From the NCBI GenBank assembly GCA_938743325.2, contig OW568867.1:620001-684000 (forward strand): a DNA stretch of 64,000 nucleotides. The letters are read 5' to 3'. The position numbers and the translations under genes are program-made. This DNA comes from Pycnococcus provasolii (taxonomy: Eukaryota; Chlorophyta; Pseudoscourfieldiophyceae; Pseudoscourfieldiales; Pycnococcaceae). This document shows, in pieces, positions 27,706-37,586 of the stretch. The notes beneath the pieces are model-generated. The model was not told the DNA's origin, did no database searches, and saw nothing but the letters and a program-made list of their open reading frames with translations. Numbering within the stretch: position 1 is the first letter of the stretch; each line of letters begins with the position of its first letter.

Positions 27706-30700
27706 ATGATGATGGCCTTGCTTAGACACCAAGATTCTCGTGATGATGATAATGCTCGTGGTGATGATAACGCTCGTGGAGATTTTGGTGATGCTCGTGG
27801 CGATTTCAATGATGCGAATGCCTGTGGTGGCGATGGCGATGGTGATGACGACCAGTTGTTGGAAGAACATGCCAGTGGTGGTGGTGGTGGTGGTCAGATG
27901 CCAGATAGAATGGATGGTGATGACGACGACGACGACGACGACGGCAAGCACACTTCTTCGGAAGAGGGCGACGACGACGAGACGCCGCTGCAGCGCCTCG
28001 CGCGGGAAGAGCGCGTGCTCAACGCAGCGGAGGAAATCAGAAATAAGAGGAAACTGCTCAACTACTACGCGCACAACGCACGCATGCCGCGGTTTCCTGA
28101 GCCGCCACGCCGATTCCCGCCCGAATACTGGGCGTCGGCGTCGTCGAAGACCAAGGGGAGCGGCGCGTCACGGAAAGGAGGCGCGGTGCTCGCAGGCTCG
28201 GCGGCGTTCGCCGCCGCCGCCGCCGCCGCCGCATCAGCAAGCCAGCCTACGGGAGAGACCGCCGCCGCGGGAGCGGGTGCAGCGCCGGCAGCGTCGACGG
28301 ACGTCAAGACGGCGCTCAAGACGCACCGCGACCACCTGCTCGAGGAGATGGCTTGGCTCGCCAAGGATGTGATTCGTGAGCGCAACTGGAAGCAACAGCA
28401 GGCGAAGAAACTTGCATATGCTGCCAAGAAGAGTGGCATGGACGTGGAGGCTCGGCGTGAGCGAATCGTTCGAGAGGCTGAGCAGGCGCTACGGAAAACG
28501 GCGAGCGGCATTGCGAAGGAGGTTGGTTTCTTCTGGATGAAGATTGAAAAGCTCGTGCTGATGAAGTACCAGCACGCTATCGATACGACACGAAAGGTTG
28601 CTCTCGACAAGCACCTGGACTTTATCCTCGACCAAACGGAGAAGTATAGCGGCATGCTTGCGGATGACTTAACCAACCAGCCCATGACAGCGACGCTCCC
28701 GCAGCTGCCTGCGCCGGCACCGGCACCAGCAGCCGCTGGATCGTCTCGGGCAGCTGCGAAGAAAGATCATTCTGACGCTGCTGGAGACGGGACGTTTGCG
28801 GGCATGGAGCTCGACGATGAGCAGGAGTTTGTTCCTGGTGAGGATGGCGAAGATGGCGTCGACGACGAGGCGACGTTGGAGGAGGAGGAGCGACTGGCAG
28901 CTCAGGAGGGTGTGGATCCACGTGCGAGCGAGCGCGAGGAGCTTGCAGCGTTGGAGGCGGAGGCTTCGATGTCAGTGGAGGAGCTGCTCACTCGATACAA
29001 GGGCAAGGCGCCGATGCACACAGCAGACGAGGACGACGACGAGGAAGAAGAGCAGGAGGAGGAAGAGGAGGAGGAGGACGCCGCCGCTGCAGATCGCGCG
29101 ATTGCTCGCGCCGCCTTGGAAGGTGGTGGCGTCGACGATGAGCAGGAGTTTGTTCCTGGTGAGGATGGCGAAGATGGCGTCGACGACGAGGCGACGTTGG
29201 AGGAGGAGGAGCGACTGGCAGCTCAGGAGGGTGTGGATCCACGTGCGAGCGAGCGCGAGGAGCTTGCAGCGTTGGAGGCGGAAGCGTCGATGTCCGTGGA
29301 GGAGCTGCTCGCTCGATACAAGGGCAAGGCGCCGATGCACACAGCAGACGAGGACGACGACGAGGAAGAAGAGCAGGAGGAAGAGGAGGAGGAGGACGCC
29401 GCCGCTGCAGATCGCGCGATTGCTCGCGCCGCCTTGGAAGGTGGTGGCGTCGACGATGAGCAGGAGTTTGTTCCTGGTGAGGATGGCGAAGATGGCGTCG
29501 ACGACGAGGCGACGTTGGAGGAGGAGGAGCGACTGGCAGCTCAGGAGGGTGTGGATCCACGTGCGAGCGAGCGCGAGGAGCTTGCAGCGTTGGAGGCGGA
29601 GGCTTCGATGTCCGTGGAGGAGCTGCTCGCTCGATACAAGGGCAAGGCGCCGATGCACACAGCAGACGAGGACGACGACGAGGAAGAAGAGCAGGAGGAG
29701 GAAGAGGAGGAGGAGGACGCCGCCGCTGCAGATCGCGCGATTGCTCGCGCCGCCTTGGAAGGTGGTGGCGTCGACGATGAGCAGGAGTTTGTTCCTGGTG
29801 AGGATGGCGAAGATGGCGTCGACGACGAGGCGACGTTGGAGGAGGAGGAGCGACTGGCAGCTCAGGAGGGTTTGGATCCACGTGCGAGCGAGCGCGAGGA
29901 GCTTGCAGCGTTGGAGGCGGAGGCTTCGATGTCCGTGGAGGAGCTGCTCGCTCGATACAAGAGCGAGGCGCCGATGCACACAGCAGACGACGAGGACGAC
30001 GACGAGGAAGAAGAGCAGGAGGAGGAGGAGGACGACGACGACGACGATGACGATAAGAGAGGCACAGAGCAATTGCTCGCTACGCCTGCTAAGGCTGCTG
30101 ATGCTGGACCAAGCTCCACAGCAGCAGCAGCAGCAGCTGTTGCCGACGACCCCAACACCTTGGAAATGCAGCCAACCACGCCTCAGCCATTTCTTCTGAA
30201 ACACGATCTGCGCATCTACCAACACATGGGACTGGACTGGCTTGTGGCACTGCACGACAAGAAGTTGAACGGAATCCTCGCGGATGAGATGGGCCTGGGA
30301 AAGACGATTCAGACAATCGCTCTGCTGGCTCATCTGGCGGTGACGCATGGCAACTGGGGCCCGCATTTGATTGTCGTGCCGACGACGGTGATGATCAACT
30401 GGGAGATGGAGGTGAAGAAGTGGTGCCCCGCGCTCAAGGTTCTCACGTACTACGGAAGCACGAAGGAGCGCAAGCTGAAGCGGCAGGGATGGTCGAAGTG
30501 GAATTCCTTCCACGTGTGCATCACGTCGTACACTCTCATCTTGCAGGATTTCAAGATGTTCAGGCGCAAGAAGTGGCGATACCTCATCCTTGACGAGGCA
30601 CACATGATCAAGAACTGGAAGTCGAAGAAGTGGCAGGTGCTGCTGAACTTCAACGCGCAGCGCCGCCTGCTCATCACGGGAACGCCGCTGCAGAATGATC

Positions 30701-33675
30701 TCATGGAACTGTGGAGTCTGATGCACTTTCTCATGCCTCACGTCTTCAGCGATCACGGCGAGTTTCGCGACTGGTTCGCCGCGCCGATGACTTCGATGGT
30801 CGAGGGAACGAGGCAGGTGAACAAGGAGGTGATCCGTCGCCTGCACGGCGTTCTGCGGCCATTCATCCTGCGGCGCCTGAAAAAGGATGTCGAGAAGAAC
30901 CTCCCACCTAAGACGGAGTCGATCGTCTACTGCGAGCTTTCCAAGCGGCAGCGCCTGCTCTACGAGGAGTTTGTCGACGCGTCGGATACTAAGAAAGCTC
31001 TGAGTGGCGAGGGCAGCTTCTTCGCCGTGATGAACGTTCTCATGCAGCTTCGCAAGGTGTGCAACCACCCTGACCTGTTCGCGGAGCGCACCATTTCGAC
31101 GCCGTACGACATGTACGGCAACGTCGGTGCCGGCGTGGTTTGCGCTCGCGGGCACCACGCGAACGCGCCGTCGTTCCTTCGCGTGAACGTGCCCAAGGCG
31201 CTCGTGAATCTTCACCGTGAAGTGGGACGCGGCGGCGAGTGGCCGACGCGCGCGGATGTGGACGCGGCGGCGGCAAGGCTGCGCGCGCAGTCGAACGCCT
31301 CGTCACTTCGGATCGCCTTTAGCAACGTTGGCGTGGATGGTGCGAGCCGCCTCTGCCGTCGCTGGGGCATTGGCGTTTCCGGGTGCGGCGGAGTCATCTC
31401 CGACCTGCTCGCGTTTGGCGTGGGCGGCGAGGGCTTCGAGGCGGCGTCGGATGGCTCCTTCGCGTCGTACGACGGCGATGCGTGGATGTCGCGCGGCGTG
31501 GGCGCTCTGCCCGCCTCGCTGGTTTCGGCGAATGCCGCCGACGCGTGGCGCTCGGATATCGCCGCGAAGTCCTTTCTCGAGCGGCATAAGCTCTGTCTCG
31601 TTGCAGGCCGAGGTGGCGGAGGAGGCTTGCAGGGACACCCGTACGCCGTGGCAGCTCTCGCTAGCCTGAGCCCGGAGCAGAATGCTCTGCTGCGCAGCGT
31701 GCTGAAAAGCCGTGCGGTGAAGACGACTCGCGACCGCCAATCGGCGATTCTGAGGAACCTGCGCCTTTCGGAGATGCGGTGCCGCCACGCGGCGTCGCGC
31801 GCGATGTTCTCGCCAGCCAACCTCGTCGCGTGCGTTCGCGCTTGGCGCAAGGAGGTTCCAACTGTGCTCGACCTGTTCGAGGATGTCAGCCACTGGCACC
31901 GCTTTCAGGCGTACACGCCTCATGCGCGCGCGACGCGCGCGGAGCTCGTGCACGAGCCAGCCTGCGTGCGCGACATGTGCTCGATGAGAGAGGTGGTCGT
32001 GCGCTCGACGCCTTCTGTGGGCACGACGCTCTGGCCGATGCTTCAGCGCTCTCAGATGCTCTTCCCCGATCGCAAGCTGCTGCAGTACGACAGCGGAAAG
32101 CTGCAGCAGCTCGACCTGCTGCTTCACCGGCTGAAGGTGGAGGGGCACCGCGCGTTGATCTTTACGCAGATGGGACGCATGCTGGACGTTCTGGAGGCTT
32201 TCCTGACGCTGCACGGCCACACGTATCTACGCCTCGACGGTGCGACGAAGATTGAGCAGCGCCAGATTCTCATGCAGAAGTACAACACGAGTACGAAGTA
32301 CTTCTGCTTCATCTCGTCGACGCGAAGCGGCGGTGTGGGCATGAACCTGACGGGTGCCGACACGGTCATCTTCTACGACAGCGACTGGAATCCTGCGATG
32401 GATGCGCAGGCGCAGGATCGATGCCATCGCATTGGCCAGACGCGGCCTGTTCACATCTACCGTCTCGTGACGCTGTCAACGGTGGAGGAGAACATCGTTC
32501 TGAAGGCTGGTCAGAAAAAGCACCTCGACTTTCTCGCGATTCAGAGCGGTGGTTTTACCGTGCAGAGCATGATTGAGAAGCTGAAGAAGGGCATTGTGAA
32601 GGATGATGGTGGTGAAGATGATCAGGGTGCCGTGGAAGCTGAAAAGCTTGAGGAGGCTGAATTTAAGGATGATGGTGGTGGTGCTGCTGCTGCTGCTGGT
32701 GGTGGTACTGGTGGTGGTGGTGGTACCGGTGGTGATGCTGAAGAGGAGGATGCTGAGGAGGAGGATGCCGATGCCGATGCCGATGCCGATGCCGATGCCG
32801 ATGCCGATGCCGATGCCGATGCCGATGCCGATGCCGATGCCGATGCCGATGCTGAGGAGGAGAAGGAGAAGGAGAAGGAGGTTGGTGCGATTGTTCCCGT
32901 TTCCGAGCCAGGTACCGCACTGATGGCTGCACAGCAGGCTGCTGATGGTGGCGGCGACGAGGATGAGCAGCTCGAGCTGCTTCGCGACGTGAGTGCTCTC
33001 GTCGAGCAGGCGAAGGGTGAGCAGAAGTCCGGCAAGTCGTTCGTGGACGCGATGCTGTCCATCCTAAAGCCGGTGGAGCGCTACGCTGTGCGCTGGCTCG
33101 ACGAGGTTGAGCCTATCATCGACATGAATCACCAGGAGAAGGTTGGCGCATCGATCGAGCAGCACTTCGCGAAGGAAGAATGGAAACTCGAGGAGCTGGA
33201 AGAGAAGCGCGAAACTTTGGAGAAGGAGGCTGTGGATGGTGAGGTGGCTGTGCTCGAGGATGCGAACGGGGATGCGTTCCTGACGGGAGAGGCGGCGCGA
33301 CTGGCTTACCAGCGTGCATCTCGTGTGGCGGCTCGACGAGCGGAGGCGGAGAGGCTTCGTGCGGAGGCACAGCGCGTGGTTGCGGAAAAACTGAAGGTGG
33401 AAAAGGCTGCAAAGGCTGCAGCTGATGAGGAGAAAGCAGCAGCACGAAGGAGGAGAGCTGCTGCAGCAGCTGCCGCCGAGGCTGAGGCGGCGGCGGCGGC
33501 GGCGGCGAATGCTGCTGCTGCGGCACCTCCTCAGGTCGCCGCACCAGTCTTGAAGCTAAAAATTAGCCTGAAGCGTCCCGCGGAGACGGAGGCGGACGGT
33601 GGTACCGACCGTGGTGCGTCCGTACCTCGTTTCGAGGTGACAGGATGTAAGGTGGTGGAAGAGTCGACAGCTTAA
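27706..33675 (+). CDS. PIE1: SWR1/SRCAP/PIE1-type SNF2 chromatin-remodelling ATPase
   Basis: A 1989-residue nuclear ATPase. Orthologs drive H2A.Z-for-H2A exchange in nucleosomes. Order: Asp/Gly-rich N-terminus; HSA domain (about 198-265, LLEEMAWLAKDVIRERNWK) for actin/Arp binding; four tandem acidic repeats (about 370-782); SNF2 ATPase lobe 1 (about 829-1135) with DEMGLGKT (860) and DEAH (963); a family-typical insert of about 320 residues; lobe 2 (about 1460-1605) with RSGGVGMNLTGAD and DRCHRIGQTRPVHIYRL; then an (Ala-Asp)n tract and an Ala/Glu coiled coil. Split ATPase lobes with HSA and DLMELWSLMHFLMPHVF place it in the SWR1 rather than the INO80 branch. I see no SANT domain, unlike land-plant PIE1. 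The first real ATG is 27706 (MMMALLRHQ); an open frame extends upstream without a better start. The gene is intronless. Confidence 0.93.
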   Translation: MMMALLRHQDSRDDDNARGDDNARGDFGDARGDFNDANACGGDGDGDDDQLLEEHASGGGGGGQMPDRMDGDDDDDDDDGKHTSSEEGDDDETPLQRLAREERVLNAAEEIRNKRKLLNYYAHNARMPRFPEPPRRFPPEYWASASSKTKGSGASRKGGAVLAGSAAFAAAAAAAASASQPTGETAAAGAGAAPAASTDVKTALKTHRDHLLEEMAWLAKDVIRERNWKQQQAKKLAYAAKKSGMDVEARRERIVREAEQALRKTASGIAKEVGFFWMKIEKLVLMKYQHAIDTTRKVALDKHLDFILDQTEKYSGMLADDLTNQPMTATLPQLPAPAPAPAAAGSSRAAAKKDHSDAAGDGTFAGMELDDEQEFVPGEDGEDGVDDEATLEEEERLAAQEGVDPRASEREELAALEAEASMSVEELLTRYKGKAPMHTADEDDDEEEEQEEEEEEEDAAAADRAIARAALEGGGVDDEQEFVPGEDGEDGVDDEATLEEEERLAAQEGVDPRASEREELAALEAEASMSVEELLARYKGKAPMHTADEDDDEEEEQEEEEEEDAAAADRAIARAALEGGGVDDEQEFVPGEDGEDGVDDEATLEEEERLAAQEGVDPRASEREELAALEAEASMSVEELLARYKGKAPMHTADEDDDEEEEQEEEEEEEDAAAADRAIARAALEGGGVDDEQEFVPGEDGEDGVDDEATLEEEERLAAQEGLDPRASEREELAALEAEASMSVEELLARYKSEAPMHTADDEDDDEEEEQEEEEDDDDDDDDKRGTEQLLATPAKAADAGPSSTAAAAAAVADDPNTLEMQPTTPQPFLLKHDLRIYQHMGLDWLVALHDKKLNGILADEMGLGKTIQTIALLAHLAVTHGNWGPHLIVVPTTVMINWEMEVKKWCPALKVLTYYGSTKERKLKRQGWSKWNSFHVCITSYTLILQDFKMFRRKKWRYLILDEAHMIKNWKSKKWQVLLNFNAQRRLLITGTPLQNDLMELWSLMHFLMPHVFSDHGEFRDWFAAPMTSMVEGTRQVNKEVIRRLHGVLRPFILRRLKKDVEKNLPPKTESIVYCELSKRQRLLYEEFVDASDTKKALSGEGSFFAVMNVLMQLRKVCNHPDLFAERTISTPYDMYGNVGAGVVCARGHHANAPSFLRVNVPKALVNLHREVGRGGEWPTRADVDAAAARLRAQSNASSLRIAFSNVGVDGASRLCRRWGIGVSGCGGVISDLLAFGVGGEGFEAASDGSFASYDGDAWMSRGVGALPASLVSANAADAWRSDIAAKSFLERHKLCLVAGRGGGGGLQGHPYAVAALASLSPEQNALLRSVLKSRAVKTTRDRQSAILRNLRLSEMRCRHAASRAMFSPANLVACVRAWRKEVPTVLDLFEDVSHWHRFQAYTPHARATRAELVHEPACVRDMCSMREVVVRSTPSVGTTLWPMLQRSQMLFPDRKLLQYDSGKLQQLDLLLHRLKVEGHRALIFTQMGRMLDVLEAFLTLHGHTYLRLDGATKIEQRQILMQKYNTSTKYFCFISSTRSGGVGMNLTGADTVIFYDSDWNPAMDAQAQDRCHRIGQTRPVHIYRLVTLSTVEENIVLKAGQKKHLDFLAIQSGGFTVQSMIEKLKKGIVKDDGGEDDQGAVEAEKLEEAEFKDDGGGAAAAAGGGTGGGGGTGGDAEEEDAEEEDADADADADADADADADADADADADADADAEEEKEKEKEVGAIVPVSEPGTALMAAQQAADGGGDEDEQLELLRDVSALVEQAKGEQKSGKSFVDAMLSILKPVERYAVRWLDEVEPIIDMNHQEKVGASIEQHFAKEEWKLEELEEKRETLEKEAVDGEVAVLEDANGDAFLTGEAARLAYQRASRVAARRAEAERLRAEAQRVVAEKLKVEKAAKAAADEEKAAARRRRAAAAAAAEAEAAAAAAANAAAAAPPQVAAPVLKLKISLKRPAETEADGGTDRGASVPRFEVTGCKVVEESTA
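28813..30040 (+). repeat. four tandem about 320-bp coding repeats inside the SWR1-type gene
   Basis: Units start (GACGATGAGCAGGAG) at 28813, 29134, 29452 and 29773, with periods of 321, 318 and 321 bp, all in frame. Each encodes FVPGEDGEDG, DEATLEEEERLAAQEG, ASEREELAALEAEASMSVEE, LLARYKGKAPMHTAD and a Glu-rich tail. Nucleotide identity between copies is very high, which implies recent expansion or gene conversion. Confidence 0.97.
32764..32850 (+). repeat. (GATGCC)n hexanucleotide repeat coding for Asp-Ala
   Basis: About 14 uninterrupted copies of GATGCC inside the SWR1-type gene give an alternating Asp-Ala tract. Length polymorphism is likely. Confidence 0.95.
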
Positions 33676-33770
33676 AAAAAAAAAGATTTGCGTTGTTGCT
33701 TGTTTGATTTCAAATGTGTATTCTGTAATATTTCATCAGTGTGTCGTTTACACGTACTTTATAATTACTT

Positions 33771-34283
33771 TTATTTTTTTGCACGAAGACGCTGGCACTC
33801 AGGTCCACAACGCTTACTGTTGCCGCTTGTTGGAGTTTTTGTTTCAATGATGGAACCGTCAGCTCGTCGGCTTGTCCCTTCTGTTGTGGGGCTTGAGTTT
33901 CCCACCTTGGGAACTCCCGATCCGTTTTCTTTGGCACGTGCAAGTAGGTCGTCGTAGAAGACGTTTCCCGATCCTTCGTCAAGCGCGGTGATGACGCCTC
34001 GTCCCCCGTACGCGTGAGCAGGCATCGTCGCGGACGGCAGTAGGTTCATCATCATGGTAAGTGTTGCAGCCGTGGCCGTGTGCAAAGTGAGTGATCGTCG
34101 CGTGTGATTTGAGTTTGAGGTCGGGGGAACACTTGCAGGGAACGTGGGAGCAGCACTCTGGGAGGACTGAGCATGAGCACCATGGGGAGCACCACCACGA
34201 GCACCATGAGCACACGTAACCTTACATGTACCCCGAGGTTTCACCACCACGTGGTTGCGTGCGGCCATCATCGTCATACCCAT
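33771..34283 (-). CDS. putative thylakoid-lumen small protein
   Basis: From ATG 34283 the product is about 170 residues. The N-terminus is rich in Ala, Arg, Ser and Thr without acidic residues, like a plastid transit peptide. A hydrophobic stretch (LTLHTATAATLTMMMNLLPS) ends in the lumenal-type cleavage motif MPAHA, followed by mature protein beginning YGGRGVITALDEG. The mature part is about 80 residues, acidic then basic, and ends CGPECQRLRAKK. I cannot name the family. Lumen targeting is inferred from the bipartite leader. The first in-frame triplet upstream is GTG, so ATG 34283 was chosen. The gene is convergent with the SWR1-type gene. Confidence 0.55.
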   Translation of the reverse strand: MGMTMMAARNHVVVKPRGTCKVTCAHGARGGAPHGAHAQSSQSAAPTFPASVPPTSNSNHTRRSLTLHTATAATLTMMMNLLPSATMPAHAYGGRGVITALDEGSGNVFYDDLLARAKENGSGVPKVGNSSPTTEGTSRRADGSIIETKTPTSGNSKRCGPECQRLRAKK

Positions 34284-35229
34284 CACTGAGCTGATGAGAG
34301 AGTCTGCTGATGAGTGTGATCAGTGTTACATTGATGGGGGAGAAAAAAGCAACACCCAAAACTGTGTGGCTGTGAATTGTGAAGTAAAATCGCTCCCCAA
34401 AAATCCCAAAACGTAAAATTCACCTAAAAAGTGGATATGTGTATCGTTTGGGGGGAAAATTCCAACAAGAGGTGACAATTTTAGTATGGTGGGACCCACT
34501 CGTGTGCTGTGAGCCTACTGGGCGTGTCGCTTTCTTCGTGGACGTTGGGAATGGTCATCAGAGGGCCAAACATTCCAACGGTTTTCCAATGGAGACGCAC
34601 GACCTCATGCCGCAGCAGTAACCCTAACCCTAACCCGCGCTGTTGGAGTTCTATCCTTCTTCTCTGGAGAGAGTTCGACTCGTCGAATCTCCTTCTTGAA
34701 GATTGATCAAACTTCTTCCGTGCATTTTGGTGCTTTGCTTTGTTTGTTGGAAACTCAACCCATTGCGATGTTCTTTGAGTTCTCCTTCTTCAAAAAAAAG
34801 AATTAATTTTCTATGCAGCTCGACCTATTTCTTGGTTGTAGCCCGGGTTTCCACCCACCTCGTTTTCAGATCAGCCCCTCTCGTGCGCGGACCACCTTGT
34901 GTCGGATCGGACCACCTTGTCGACGGCCTATGCCCGCGACGGGCCACGCCGCCTCGTGATGTCGGACAACACCAGCCACATCCACGCGAGGGTTCGCTGT
35001 GACGATCTTTTTTTTTTTTTTGGTAGTATGTAGGAAGTATTCGAATGGCGGACGATGAGCAACGTGTTTCCATGTTATTACACCACATTAATTATTCCCT
35101 GTAAAAATGGACAACCGTTGTCTCCAAGAACGCGCGCTTTAGACTTGCGTGCGTTCTTGCCCAAATCCGACTTGGGCCACTTGAACCGTGCTGCGTCGCC
35201 GGCGCCACCTTGACGCCCTTCTCGATGTA
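34284..35229. other. spacer with telomere-like tract
   Basis: No gene recognised. TAACCCTAACCCTAACCC at 34619-34636 is a telomere-like tract. A T13 run lies at about 35009-35021. The left end should contain the promoter of the lumen-protein gene. Confidence 0.5.
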
Positions 35230-35697
35230 CTAGAACCGGCGCCGTTTTCTTTTTGCCCGCCTTGTTGCGGTTGTAGTCGTCTCGTCGCTCTCATCGAGAG
35301 ACAGCGCACTCGCACCCGCCGACGCGAGCGTCGAGTCCGTGTCCCCGCTCATCGCCGCGTCAAGAAGCACGTTCGAAACAGCCGCGGCGGTGTTGCGCAG
35401 GTGTCTCCGCAGAGTCGGGCTGTTGGGAGTGAACTTCGCGGCTGACGACGTTGCGTTCGATCCAAACATCATTTCGCCAACAGTTCTCTTGCAGTTGGAC
35501 GACGCGGTCACGTTGTGTGCGCGCAACGTGCTCGAGGACACCGAGGAGACTCCTCCTGAGGGTGCCGCAGCCGACTTGCTGAAGGCTTGCTTGACAGCAG
35601 AGGCGCAGGCTGAGCGCCCGAGCTTGGGCGCCTGCACCTGCGCGGCCGAGAAGGCGCGCGACATGGTGCGCATGCTAGCCGCGAACGACGACGTCAT
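35230..35697 (-). CDS. possible small nuclear protein, unrecognised
   Basis: ATG 35697 opens 155 codons. The product is Ser/Ala/Thr-rich with a basic tail (TRRAKRKRRRF) that could be a nuclear signal, and an NSPTLRRHLRNT segment in the middle. Third codon positions are GC-rich, as in the real genes here. The opposite strand is also open over about 35339-35734 with coinciding third positions, so strand choice is uncertain. No domain recognised. Confidence 0.35.
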   Translation of the reverse strand: MTSSFAASMRTMSRAFSAAQVQAPKLGRSACASAVKQAFSKSAAAPSGGVSSVSSSTLRAHNVTASSNCKRTVGEMMFGSNATSSAAKFTPNSPTLRRHLRNTAAAVSNVLLDAAMSGDTDSTLASAGASALSLDESDETTTTATRRAKRKRRRF

Positions 35698-35751
35698 GGG
35701 AGGGGGGGGGGAGCCGCCGAGAGCAATGACCTAAAGATTGAACGCCGAGAA

Positions 35752-35783
<32 letters not shown>
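35752..35783. repeat. 32-bp poly-G run
   Basis: An uninterrupted run of 32 G on the plus strand, with a second run of 10 G at 35702-35711. It lies between the possible 35230-35697 gene and the 3' end of the metallo-beta-lactamase-fold gene. The true length is probably variable and hard to sequence. Confidence 0.9.
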
Positions 35784-35784
<1 letters not shown>

Positions 35785-35915
35785 GATCGCGAAACAAGAT
35801 CAGATTTCCCATTTCTGGGGATCCCTCCTTGCATTGATCACCGTCTGTTGAATGAATTCCTTGTTACAGTTTTCAATTGGTCTAATTGGAGGAGGACGAG
35901 GACGACGGCAGCCTG

Positions 35916-37029
35916 TCAAGTGTCAAGTAATCCGTGCTCGCCCTGCGCACCAATCAACGCGAACTTACGTGCGACATCAACCACAGGACCGTTCATCTCG
36001 ACGTCCACGTTAATGAACACGCGCTCCGCACCGAGCCACGCATTCCACGGCGAAGGCAATCGATCGAACAAACGCGACGCGCAGGCACGACTCTCCGAAA
36101 CACCGTCCGCGACGCACTGCCTCACGCCCGCTTCCACAAAGTCCCAGTACGCAAGACTCAACTCCACGCCACGCCGGCCACATACGGGGCCGTGCCCTGG
36201 GACGAACGTTGTTGCGTTCGTCGCTAGCAACATGTGCAGCGCAGCCTTGAACTTGCGAGCAGGGCCCGTCCACATGATCGGACTCACTCCTATGAACAGC
36301 AAGTCACCCGCAAATACCAAATTTGCAGATGGCAAGTGCAAGAAGACGTCTCCGTAGCTGTGGGTTCCGGAGACGTGAACAATCTTCATGATAGCGTCGT
36401 TTCCTCCACCACCACCACCACCACTCAGTGACACGTGACGTTCCCGCTCGTCAAAGGCAATCACATCTTTCGTGGGAACGTCCGCTGTGTTGTCAAAGTC
36501 AAATGGCGAGAAAAATTGCATGGCACGTAGTTTTCCCAGAAAGCGCACGGCGTAGCCTTGGAGAACATGAGGAGTTCCATAACTGAGTAGACGTTTGATC
36601 CATGGATGCAGAGACATCGAATCATTTTTGTCTGAGAAGAACGACCAGACGAGGCGTGCACGCATCACAGACTGCGCGAGCTTCTTCGGTGGTGGATTCT
36701 TTGCCATCGTATCCAGCGTAGATTGGTGTGCAAGAATTCCACGGAGCCCAACAAAGCTCCTGCGCATCACCGCGAGTCCGTACACGTGGTCGATATCGCC
36801 ATGCGTGAGAAAAATCCACTGCGGCGTCATCCTCCTCTTCTTCGTGCTCACGACGACGAATTGCTTCTGGATTGCCTCAATGAAGTGATTCGTAAGATGT
36901 TCATCCGTGAGTGTGTCGACAATGTGCAGAATTTGATCGTCATAAACAATCACACCCGCATTCGACCAGCACCACGTTCCATCTGGCTGCGTGAATACAA
37001 ACACGCGAAGACGATTTGGCGATGACTCT

Positions 37030-37062
<33 letters not shown>

Positions 37063-37280
37063 TCCTGCAAGCCGCAACGCCAAGGTAATGCCTCCAAATC
37101 ATCCGGAAGGGTTGGCAGCGTCACATTTCGATGGAGTTGCATGAACGAGCAGTTCACAGCGACTGGCGGTCTATTATCAAGTTGCCAATACTCGCGCACG
37201 GAGGGGTGATTGTGAACGACATACGCAAGCAGCAATGCGACGAGCACAAAGAAGGCATTCACACATCCGACCATCATCAT
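35916..37280 (-). CDS. membrane-anchored metallo-beta-lactamase-fold hydrolase
   Basis: A 454-residue protein with an N-terminal signal anchor (about 5-24, VNAFFVLVALLLAYVV). The metallo-beta-lactamase fold follows: FLTHGDIDHVYGL (about 156-168), HSYGDVFLHLPSANLVFAGD (about 305-325), GVSPIMWTGPARKF, and FVPGHGPVCG (about 358-367). The first metal motif reads H-x-D-x-D-H instead of H-x-H-x-D-H. A second-His replacement (Asn or Asp) is known in a group of these enzymes with TH.(N/D)GDH motifs, so activity is not excluded. A poly-Thr run (about 75-84) comes from a GTC repeat near 37030-37060. Substrate unknown. Located in an endomembrane or at the cell surface, with the enzyme domain lumenal or outside, by topology. 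Confidence 0.75.
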
Positions 37281-37586
37281 CGAATATGATAATGAAGTGA
37301 TTGTGGTTTTGACTTCAAGGGTTAGGGAGGCGGGCGTTTTTATTATCCCTCTGCCCCGTTTTGTTCCCTTACCCCGTCCCCCCCTTCACTATAATCACTT
37401 TACAAATTTCGCTTTCTCTCACGAAAAACAAAAAAATACACACTTGCTGCAGCACGTGAACAACCGCAACGAACAACAACAACAACAACAACAACAAACG
37501 CACACAACGAATGTGACAGCAACGACGTCAGCAACAGCAACGACCCACCAGGAACTACAACGACAACGTCTTCTACACTAGTCACG

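Noticed and set aside
28972-31215. Long minus-strand open frame of 747 codons opposite the SWR1-type gene
   Set aside because: It mirrors the in-frame repeats and GC-rich codons of the real gene. The product is Leu/Val repeats with no domain.
35339-35734. Plus-strand open frame overlapping the 35230-35697 candidate
   Set aside because: Not excluded, but there is no real ATG near its start, and the minus frame has an ATG and a basic tail. Strand choice is left open.
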